A DNA stretch of 22,292 nucleotides from NCBI GenBank assembly GCA_035532215.1, contig DATKRK010000289.1:1-22292 (forward strand), written 5' to 3'. The stretch is from JAICIG01 sp035532215 (GTDB lineage Bacteria > Planctomycetota > Planctomycetia > Pirellulales > JAICIG01). This document shows positions 16,730 to 22,292 of this stretch, piece after piece (within the stretch, counting starts at the first letter, position 1; each line of letters begins with the position of its first letter). Below the pieces are notes generated by a model. That model was not told the origin of the DNA, made no database searches, and worked only from the letters and a program-made list of their open reading frames with translations. Both the position numbers and the translations under genes were made by a program.

Positions 16730-17117
16730 TTTTGCCTCAAGTCTGGCGAGAAGCCGCAGGCGGACGGCCTGCGAAATGAGAGGCTGGATAGACGGCGCCA
16801 ATTACGCAAGTTAGAACGCCTGATCTCTCGCACGCCTCGGTGTGATCCGTAAGAAAACTTTAGAGATTTTTGGTCGTCGCAAACCGTTGCCTCGCCGAGC
16901 ATTGCGCGGGGCTCTGCAAGGCATGTCAAACTTTTCTGTTTGCAGCTTTCGGTTTAGTCCGCCACATTCACATGACGGGCTTGCGGCGCAGTTTTGACGT
17001 AGGAATTAAGTGGAGCCGTTAAAGGCGCCGCGGGGCACGCAGAAGGACTTGAAAACATCAAATTAAAGGCGACCGGAGCCTGCGTTCCGGCGATCGACGG
17101 AAAACGAGGGTAGAGAG
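16730..17117. other. Upstream spacer of the secreted repeat-protein gene
   Basis: No gene is supported in this 388-nt stretch. It contains a small stem CTGCAA...TTGCAG (about 16915-16946) with an inner CAAAC/GTTTG pairing, and a TTGACG at 16994-16999 followed after 19 nt by TTAAAG, a weak promoter candidate given the long spacer. The last bases hold GAGGG six to seven bases before the ATG at 17118, a good ribosome binding site. Confidence 0.45.
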
Positions 17118-18542
17118 ATGAAATTCACATTCGCACTTGCGGCCGGCCTGGCGTTGGCGTCGTCGGCGTGGGGGCAGTCGCCTTGCGGCGAAACGTATCG
17201 GGTGGAATATCAAACGGTCTTCAAAGATCGACAAGTGACCGCCTACCGGCTCGAGCAGGAAATGGTCTATGAACAGCGCAAGGTGACCAGTTATCGACCG
17301 GTTTGGGAAACCGAAATGCTCGAGCGCCGCTATACCGTCGCCCGGCCGGTTTATGAAACCTCGGAGCGCGAGGAACGCTATACGGTGCAGCGTCCGGTCT
17401 GGGAGGAGCGGATCGAGGATCGCAGCTACGACGTCGTTCGCAACGTTTATGAAACCGCCGAACGCGAAGAGCGTTATGTCGTCAACCGGCCGGTGTGGGA
17501 GACGCAAGAGCGCGAAGAGCGTTACACCGTTCGGCGGCCCGTGGTGGAAACCGCCGAGCGCGAAGAGAGCTACACGGTGATGGAACCGGTCACGACCTAC
17601 AGCCCGGTGCAGGTCGATCAGGGCACGTACGTCGATCAACAGGTTTACCAGCCCGGACCGGTGCGAACTCGGCTGTCTTGGCAGTCGGGCACGTGCGTCG
17701 TCGATCCGGCGACCGGGCGCACGGCGTATCAACGCGGCGGGCTTTACTGGCAGCCGGTGCAGCAGCCCGGCGTTGTCACGGCGCAGCGCGTCTGGCAGCC
17801 GAACCTGGTCACGGTGCAAGTTCCGCAAACCAGTTACGCGGCCCGCGTGATGACGCGTAGAGTGCCGGTTCAGGTCTGCCGTTACGTCGATGAAGAAGTG
17901 GTCCGCCGCGTGCCGCTGCAAGTCTGCCGCATAGTGCAGGAAGAGCAGGTGCGCCGCGTACCCTACACGGTTTGCCGCCAAGTGACTGAACGCGTCGAGA
18001 ACAAGGCGCCGGTGCGGGTTTGCCGGATGGAGTTGGAAGAAGTCGTTCGCAAGGTTCCGGTCACCACGATGCGGATGGTGCAGGAAGAGCGCGTCGAGCA
18101 ATTGCCGGTGCGAGTCTGCCGCCAGGCGGCCTTCGAGGAAACAATCCAAGTGCCGCACGTCGTGCAGAAGCAGGTGCCGGTGACGTACACCTACCGCGTG
18201 CCTCGGACCATGGTCTATCGCGTGCCGATCGACCCGTGCAGCGGGGCGCCGCTTACGACCGTGGCGCCGGCTCCGCCGGTGGTTGCGGCCCCGAACCATG
18301 CAACCTCCGAATCGGGCCAGCAAGAAACCCGCAAGGCGAGCGAGCCTCCGGTAGCCCCTTTGGAGAAGCGCGAGGGCCAGAACGGACCGAAAAATGGCAG
18401 CAAAAAGCCGGAAATTCCGCCGGGAGTCAATGTGCCCGGGCCGGTCGACGAATCGAACTCCGGCAATGGCGGAAAAATCGACCGCTCTTCGAAGGTGAAC
18501 AAGCCCCGCAGAATTTATTCCCAGTCGGATCGCGAGACCTGA
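17118..18542 (+). CDS. Secreted YTV-type repeat protein (planctomycete cell-surface family)
   Basis: A 474-residue exported protein. Residues 1-19 are a signal peptide (basic Lys2, hydrophobic core, likely cleavage after SSAWG). Two repeat modules follow, both with a 16-residue period. The N-terminal module has the theme ERYTVxRPVxETxERE, with Tyr at 72, 88, 104, 120, 136 and 152 and Pro (once Asn) at 61, 77, 93, 109, 125, 141 and 157. After a Tyr/Gln-rich linker (160-240) the second module has VPVxVCR units with Cys at 254, 270, 286, 302 and 334; the 318 position is Met. The tail (380-474) is Pro/Lys/Gly-rich and probably disordered. The motif matches the YTV domain described as planctomycete-specific and linked to cell-surface proteins; a structural role in the envelope, perhaps with disulfide cross-links, is inference. 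GAGGG precedes the ATG and a terminator follows the stop, so it is monocistronic. Confidence 0.88.
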   Translation: MKFTFALAAGLALASSAWGQSPCGETYRVEYQTVFKDRQVTAYRLEQEMVYEQRKVTSYRPVWETEMLERRYTVARPVYETSEREERYTVQRPVWEERIEDRSYDVVRNVYETAEREERYVVNRPVWETQEREERYTVRRPVVETAEREESYTVMEPVTTYSPVQVDQGTYVDQQVYQPGPVRTRLSWQSGTCVVDPATGRTAYQRGGLYWQPVQQPGVVTAQRVWQPNLVTVQVPQTSYAARVMTRRVPVQVCRYVDEEVVRRVPLQVCRIVQEEQVRRVPYTVCRQVTERVENKAPVRVCRMELEEVVRKVPVTTMRMVQEERVEQLPVRVCRQAAFEETIQVPHVVQKQVPVTYTYRVPRTMVYRVPIDPCSGAPLTTVAPAPPVVAAPNHATSESGQQETRKASEPPVAPLEKREGQNGPKNGSKKPEIPPGVNVPGPVDESNSGNGGKIDRSSKVNKPRRIYSQSDRET

Positions 18543-18605
18543 TTCGCCTAGACTCGATTTTTCGCCGCTTCCGACCGGCCGCGACGGTCGTGCCAGACCA
18601 GCGCC

Positions 18606-18650
18606 CGGGGCATGGGTCTTTCCAACGGCCCGTGCCCCGCTTCTTTTTTT
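18606..18650 (+). terminator. Intrinsic terminator after the YTV-type gene
   Basis: An 11-bp stem CGGGGCATGGG/CCCGTGCCCCG (18606-18616 and 18629-18639, one G-T wobble) closes a 12-nt loop and is followed by CTTCTTTTTTT. It lies 64 nt after the stop codon. This is the clearest Rho-independent terminator in the window. Confidence 0.85.
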
Positions 18651-19011
18651 CGCCGCGAGACGCCTGGCTTTTCGCGCATTCTCATTTTCGCGGTTTCCTG
18701 CGGATCGGCGCCGCTTCGCGGCGCCCCGAGCGGTTGCTATGCTAATGTTCCGTCAGCCGCGATTTGACGAATGCTAGCGGCCAGGGTGGCTGGCGGCAGA
18801 GCCTAGGCGATGCCCCAGCGAACTGGGCCTTCGCCTAGGCTCAGGCCCAGCCACCCATCGCTTGAACGTACATCAATCAGCGCCTGACAGAGCACGAGGA
18901 ACAGCGCGAGCCTCCTCGCCACGACAAGACCGTTTGCCTGATTTTTTCGGTCTGCAACTCCGATCCGGCGGTCTCTTGCGACGAAACCATCGCCCTCAAT
19001 CGCACGCCGAT
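18651..19011. other. Non-coding spacer before the BRCT-MerR-TPR gene
   Basis: No gene is supported. It holds an 8-bp perfect stem GGCGCCGC-TTC-GCGGCGCC (18707-18725) without a T tract, an AT-richer TTGCTATGCTAATGTT (18734-18749) that could contain a -10 element but has no matching -35, and the long hairpin repeat at 18784-18856. The reading frame of the downstream gene is open back to 18862, but I see no protein-like sequence there. Confidence 0.45.
18784..18856. repeat. Structured hairpin repeat, copy 2 (solo, fully paired)
   Basis: The unit folds end to end. Outer arms GGGTGGCTGG (18784-18793) and CCAGCCACCC (18847-18856) are exact complements; inner arms GAGCCTAGGCGA (18799-18810) and TCGCCTAGGCTC (18831-18842) are exact complements; the apex CCCAG-CGAA-CTGGG closes it. 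It is the same repeat as in the MITE at 16615 but without the 19-bp terminal repeats, so it is either an independent mobile palindrome or a structured RNA or DNA signal. It lies about 155 nt before the BRCT-MerR-TPR start. Confidence 0.75.
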
Positions 19012-20250
19012 ATGTCGACTCGTTCCCATGCCGCCGACTCGGAAATCCTCAAAGGCGAGCGAGTGGCCTTCGTGGGCAAGCTGGCCGGGATGCCCAAGCG
19101 CGAAGCTCAGCAATTGGTGCGGGCCAGCGGCGGCGCGACGGTGGAGCGGCTCGACGATCGGCCTCAACTTATCGTCGTGGGCGAGGCGGAATTGCCGCTT
19201 GGCGATCTCGCCGAATCGCTCGGCGACGAGGTGCGCGCGGCCGTCGAGCGAGGCGAGGTGCGCGTGATCACCGAAACGCAGCTCTGGCAGCGGCTGGGCT
19301 TCGTCGAAGGCGAGCAGAATATCCATCGCCTCTATACCCCGGCGATGCTGGCCGATCTGCTGGGCGTCTCAACCGCGATCGTTCGACGTTGGCATCGGCG
19401 AGGGTTGATTCGACCCGTGCGCGAGGTCCGCAAGCTCCCCTACTTCGATTTCCAGCAAGTCGCCCATGCCCGGCGCTTGGCCGAATTGCTGGCGGCCGGA
19501 GTTTCGCCCCAGGCGATCGAAAAGAAACTGGCTTCGTTGCGGCGCCTGTTGCCCGAGATCGAAGGGCCGCTGGCGCAGCTTTCGGTGATCGTCGAAGGCA
19601 AGCAGTTGCTGCTGCGGCAAGGGGACGGTCTGATCGATTCGGCCGGCCAGTTGCGGTTCGATTTCGAGGCGGCGGCGAGTGACGCCGCTTTGCCCGCCGA
19701 ACCGGCAGAAACTTTGCCGGCGCCGGCCTCGCCCCGCGAAGCGAAAGCGCCGCACGGCTCGCGACGCGAAAGCCTGTCGTCGCTGGCTTCGCCTGCCGAA
19801 ATGCGCGCACTGGCAGCACAATTCGACGATGAAGGCGATCTCGAGATGGCCGCCGAGATGTACCGTGCGGCGCTGGCCGCAGGCGGCCCTGACGCCGAGA
19901 CGTGCTTCTTGCTGGCCGAAATGCTCTATCGCCTGGGCGACCTGAGCGCGGCTCGCGAACGCTATTACATGGCCGTCGAACTCGACGAAGACTACGTCGA
20001 GGCCCGGGCCAATCTGGGATGCGTGCTGGCCGAGACCCAGCAGCACGACCTGGCCGCCGCCGCCTTCGCCGGGGCCTTGGCCTATCATCCCGACTACGCC
20101 GACGCCCACTATCATCTGGCCCGCACTTTGGACGAACTCGGCCGCCGCGATGAGGCCGAAGTGCATTGGCGGGCCTTTTTGGATTTGACCGTCGACAGCC
20201 CCTGGGCGCTGGCGGCCAGCCAGCGTTTGAGCGAGACGCAACCATTATGA
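19012..20250 (+). CDS. BRCT-MerR-TPR fusion protein
   Basis: A 412-residue cytoplasmic protein with three recognisable parts. Residues about 11-95 resemble a BRCT domain (LKGERVAFVGKLAGMPKRE, then ASGGATV and a final Trp at 92 in LWQRLGF), the fold that binds phosphopeptides or DNA ends. Residues about 105-175 are a MerR-type winged helix (LYTPAMLADLLGVSTAIV, RRGLIRP, YFDFQQV, LLAAGVSPQAIEKKL). After a disordered Ala/Pro/Glu linker (220-258), residues 262-400 form about three to four TPRs (for example GDLEMAAEMYRAAL, GDLSAARERYYMAV, HDLAAAAFAGAL). It may be a transcription factor or DNA-associated scaffold; the ligand is unknown and the usual MerR metal-binding cysteines are absent. The ATG at 19012 has no good Shine-Dalgarno, but the frame before it is not protein-like. 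Confidence 0.85.
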   Translation: MSTRSHAADSEILKGERVAFVGKLAGMPKREAQQLVRASGGATVERLDDRPQLIVVGEAELPLGDLAESLGDEVRAAVERGEVRVITETQLWQRLGFVEGEQNIHRLYTPAMLADLLGVSTAIVRRWHRRGLIRPVREVRKLPYFDFQQVAHARRLAELLAAGVSPQAIEKKLASLRRLLPEIEGPLAQLSVIVEGKQLLLRQGDGLIDSAGQLRFDFEAAASDAALPAEPAETLPAPASPREAKAPHGSRRESLSSLASPAEMRALAAQFDDEGDLEMAAEMYRAALAAGGPDAETCFLLAEMLYRLGDLSAARERYYMAVELDEDYVEARANLGCVLAETQQHDLAAAAFAGALAYHPDYADAHYHLARTLDELGRRDEAEVHWRAFLDLTVDSPWALAASQRLSETQPL

Positions 20251-20299
20251 CCCAAACGCCTTAAGTGAAAAAGCCTGCCTGGCGCCGCTAACCAAACTC

Positions 20300-20327
20300 T
20301 TGCAAATCGGCCTGAAAACCTTATCTT
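20300..20327 (+). promoter_or_regulatory. Candidate promoter for the membrane-protein gene
   Basis: TTGCAA (20300-20305) and TATCTT (20322-20327) are 16 nt apart, each matching four of six consensus positions, in an AT-richer patch 50 nt after the BRCT-MerR-TPR stop. Transcription would begin about 135 nt before the preferred ATG at 20469 and about 70 nt before the alternative ATG at 20403. Confidence 0.3.
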
Positions 20328-20468
20328 GCACGGCGCCCGATTGCGAGAATCGCAGGAAGTTTCGGTTTGCTCGACCGAGTTCAACTGCGCCGTAGATTGG
20401 CAATGGGCGCCAAATTGAATGAAATCAAGCCGCCGCCCTCAAGGGGCTCGGGAAGCCGGCGTCGAACG

Positions 20469-21794
20469 ATGGAAAGAATTCTTTACGAATACGAGCTGAA
20501 GCCGACGACCTGGGTTTATTTGTCGTCGCTGTTGACGATTGCGATCTTCTTCAAGTTCAGCCGTTTTTGGAGCATGCGCAATCTCGATCTGGCGTTGTTG
20601 ATTGCGCTGTCTCCCGGCTTGCTGATGGTCACGCACTCGGGCGACATTCGCTATTGGGGATATGTCTGGCTGTTCGTCGTCGGCGGATTGCTGCTCGTGC
20701 GGCTGTGGATCGATCTGGGCATGGTGCGGCGGCCGCTGCTGGAACCCAATTTATCGCCCGGCGGGCTGACCTTTATCGCCGGCTGTCTGCTGGTGTTTTT
20801 AATGGTCAACGTGGTCATCAACAAGCCCACCGAAAGCGATCTCGAGGGCGTGCGCAAGCTCGACGAAATCCTCTCGGGCAACGCGGCTGCGCCGCAAGAC
20901 AAAAGCCTGATGCGGCACGGACCGGGCTATCCCTGGCTGCACTGGGTGCCCAGCATCACGACCAAGGCGGTTTCGCCCAAGGATCCGGCCGTCTCGGAAG
21001 AGGCCGGCAAGTTCATGGTGCAGGCGGCGACGGCGCGAACGATGGCCATCCTTTCGCATCTGGCCGTGGTGATCGGAATCGTGACGATCGGAGTCTGGCA
21101 CTTCGACAATATCCGCACCGGCGTGGCGGCGGCGACGCTCTATCTGCTCTTGCCCTATACTGCGCTAATGACGGGCCGAGTCGATCATGTGCTGCCGGCG
21201 GCTTTGCTGGTCTGGGCGATCGCGGCCTATCGCAGACCGCTCGTTTCGGGCATTCTGCTGGGACTGGCCGCGGGCGCCATCTACTACCCGATCTTCTTGC
21301 TGCCCTTATGGGTCGGCTTCTATTGGCGCGGCGGGTTGATGCGGTTCAGCGCCGGTTTCGTCGCCACGCTGGCCTTGATGGTCGTTCCGCTGATCTTCAC
21401 CTCGGCCAATCTCGACCAGTTCATCGTGCAGATCAAAATGATGTTCGGCTGGCCCAACTTCACGGCGCCGATCGCCGAGGGCTTTTGGAGCTTTCACAAG
21501 TCGGCGAACCCTTATCGGATTCCCGTCCTGGTGGCGTTTCTGGTGATGTGCGGGGGATTCGCGATCTGGCCCGCACAAAAGAACCTGGGCACGCTGTTGA
21601 GCTGCTCGGCCGCCGTCATGCTCGGCACGCAATTCTGGATCGCCGGGGCGGGCGGCGTCTATCAGGCTTGGTTCTTGCCGCTGTTGTTGCTCACGATGTT
21701 CCGGCCGAACCTCGAAGATCGGGTCGCCTTGGCCACGCTCGGCGACGGCTGGTTCGCACGCCGCCGGACCGGCTATCGCCAACAAGCGGCGTAA
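20469..21794 (+). CDS. Polytopic membrane protein of unknown function
   Basis: A 441-residue integral membrane protein with about 10 to 12 predicted helices: near the N-terminus TTWVYLSSLLTIAIFF, LDLALLIALSPGLLMV, WGYVWLFVVGGLLLV and LTFIAGCLLVFLMVN; then an extracytoplasmic loop of about 90 residues; then further helices from SHLAVVIGIVTIGVW to the QAWFLPLLLLTMF near the C-terminus. The layout, with a large first loop and motifs such as GDIRYWGY and GRVDHVLPAALLVWA, is reminiscent of GT-C glycosyltransferases or PMT-like proteins, but I see no convincing catalytic DxD or ExD motif, so this is only a suggestion. Start choice is uncertain: ATG at 20469 is preferred because it directly precedes a normal membrane N-terminus; 20403 and 20367 would add basic, low-complexity residues. 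It is probably transcribed separately from the upstream gene. Confidence 0.8.
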   Translation: MERILYEYELKPTTWVYLSSLLTIAIFFKFSRFWSMRNLDLALLIALSPGLLMVTHSGDIRYWGYVWLFVVGGLLLVRLWIDLGMVRRPLLEPNLSPGGLTFIAGCLLVFLMVNVVINKPTESDLEGVRKLDEILSGNAAAPQDKSLMRHGPGYPWLHWVPSITTKAVSPKDPAVSEEAGKFMVQAATARTMAILSHLAVVIGIVTIGVWHFDNIRTGVAAATLYLLLPYTALMTGRVDHVLPAALLVWAIAAYRRPLVSGILLGLAAGAIYYPIFLLPLWVGFYWRGGLMRFSAGFVATLALMVVPLIFTSANLDQFIVQIKMMFGWPNFTAPIAEGFWSFHKSANPYRIPVLVAFLVMCGGFAIWPAQKNLGTLLSCSAAVMLGTQFWIAGAGGVYQAWFLPLLLLTMFRPNLEDRVALATLGDGWFARRRTGYRQQAA

Positions 21795-21954
21795 CTTGTT
21801 CAAGGCGAATTTCGCCCGAAGTCGTTAAGACGCTGCGCCGGTTATGACAATTCGTTAAGAAACTGCGTTGGGCGCCGAGCGTCCGGTAGGAAGCGCCGCG
21901 ACGGGAAATCGCCGCTTGGACGAGGACGTTGGTGTCAAGGATCGCGGTGGGCAT
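21691..21954 (-). pseudogene. Truncated PIN-domain (VapC-like) toxin remnant
   Basis: The N-terminus MPTAILDTNVLVQAAISR carries the first acidic residue of a PIN ribonuclease (Asp7 in LDTN) and typical family sequence to about SYRTLGAQR. After roughly residue 30-35 (about 21850) the frame loses all resemblance, runs antisense into the end of the membrane-protein gene and stops at 21691. The other acidic residues of the PIN active site, normally spread over about 130 residues, are absent, so nuclease activity is not expected. The ATG at 21954 overlaps the antitoxin stop as TGATG, the usual arrangement for such pairs; a GTG one codon earlier is also possible. The rest of the toxin was probably lost by deletion. 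Confidence 0.6.
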
Positions 21955-22229
21955 CACCGGCGACCGCGAACGGTCTGCACTGCTTCTTCAACCTCGCGGG
22001 CGATATCGCTCGCCGGCACGTTTTCGTTGCGCACGTGCGATTGCCGGATCAGTTCCAGTCCTTTCTTGCGCAGGGCAGCCTTCTCCGCGTCCGATAGCCT
22101 GTTCGGGCTTGTGACTTTACATAAGACCTTGCCGTCCAACTCCAGCTCAATGTCGCCCCGGTCAATCGGCAATGAGCGCAAAAACTGCTTTACAGCGTGG
22201 CCGGCTGTGTCCAAATTCACGCGTTGCAT
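21954..22229 (-). CDS. Antitoxin-like protein upstream of the PIN remnant
   Basis: A 91-residue protein with a beta-rich N-terminal part (MQRVNLDTAGHAVKQFLRSL and GDIELELDGKVLCKV) and a charged, helical C-terminal part ending in VEEAVQTVRGRR. The family is not recognised by name. Its antitoxin role is inferred from size, the charged toxin-binding-like tail and the TGATG coupling to a downstream PIN gene. I prefer the ATG at 22229, which has GAGGAA nine bases upstream; an ATG at 22262 would add 11 residues. With its toxin broken, it is an orphan that may still act as an antidote or autorepressor. Confidence 0.65.
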   Translation of the reverse strand: MQRVNLDTAGHAVKQFLRSLPIDRGDIELELDGKVLCKVTSPNRLSDAEKAALRKKGLELIRQSHVRNENVPASDIAREVEEAVQTVRGRR

Positions 22230-22292
22230 GTAACAGAGTTCCTCGGAGCTTGGATTTCCCATCTCGAGAAGGCGGCTACGCTTCCAGCGAAT
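22230..22292. other. Right window edge, no feature seen
   Basis: The last 63 bases contain the alternative upstream start of the antitoxin-like gene (ATG at 22262) and otherwise no recognisable gene, hairpin or promoter. Confidence 0.4.

Noticed and set aside
16726..16929. 67-codon minus frame in the spacer upstream of the YTV gene
   Set aside because: No ribosome binding site, overlaps the end of the MITE, and no protein-like pattern.
17280..18130. 48-nt periodicity considered as a tandem DNA repeat or CRISPR
   Set aside because: The period is kept at protein level with many synonymous differences, in one frame, and there are no identical direct repeats with unique spacers.
17058..18323. 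421-codon antisense frame with regular repeats
   Set aside because: Its repeats are only the complement of the 48-nt period of the YTV-type gene; it is His/Arg-rich and has no signal peptide.
18862..19011. Fifty-codon N-terminal extension of the BRCT-MerR-TPR protein
   Set aside because: The frame is open, but the sequence is Arg/Ser/Pro-rich and unrelated to BRCT; the domain begins right after the ATG at 19012.

Overview
The window looks like chromosomal DNA of a planctomycete (Planctomycetota, probably a Pirellulales-type genome). The reasons are high GC with long antisense open frames over nearly every gene, a secreted protein with the planctomycete YTV-type repeat architecture, a BRCT-MerR-TPR fusion, frequent TTG/GTG starts, and many dispersed palindromic repeats. 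No rRNA, tRNA, CRISPR array or prophage is visible.

Layout. (1) About 1-3140, minus strand: a small zinc-ribbon protein, the membrane AAA protease FtsH and an unrecognised 118-residue protein, probably co-transcribed from a promoter near 3190-3218. (2) 3410-6630, plus strand: dxr (second step of the MEP isoprenoid pathway) overlaps rseP (site-2 protease) by 16 nt; a palindromic repeat is inserted in frame in rseP. (3) 6647-7401: a mobile unit with an HUH/Y1 single-strand transposase (IS200/RAYT type) between long inverted repeats built from GTAG-headed REP-like hairpins. (4) 7437-8141: a HAD-superfamily hydrolase. (5) 8239-16387, minus strand: a three-PAS sensor histidine kinase followed by an addB-like and an addA-like gene, which together should form a helicase-nuclease for double-strand-break processing. 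addA carries two inverted GTAG-type REPs translated in frame, and its stop codon lies in a further GTAG palindrome. (6) 16430-17117: a spacer with a 165-bp MITE-like element. (7) 17118-18542: a secreted repeat protein of exact 16-residue period, closed by a strong intrinsic terminator. (8) 18784-18856: a solo copy of the hairpin found inside the MITE. (9) 19012-20250: the BRCT-MerR-TPR protein. (10) 20469-21794: a polytopic membrane protein of unknown function. (11) 21691-22229, minus strand: an antitoxin-like gene coupled by TGATG to a truncated PIN-domain toxin.

The most unusual theme is the density and placement of palindromic repeats. At least three families are present, two of them translated inside conserved enzymes (RseP, AddA). 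The same GTAG hairpin style occurs at the transposase flanks, inside addA and at the end of addA, which suggests, without proving it, an active or recent REP/HUH-transposase system that tolerates insertion into coding sequence. FtsH and RseP would both act in membrane-protein quality control or stress signalling, but they belong to different divergent transcription units.
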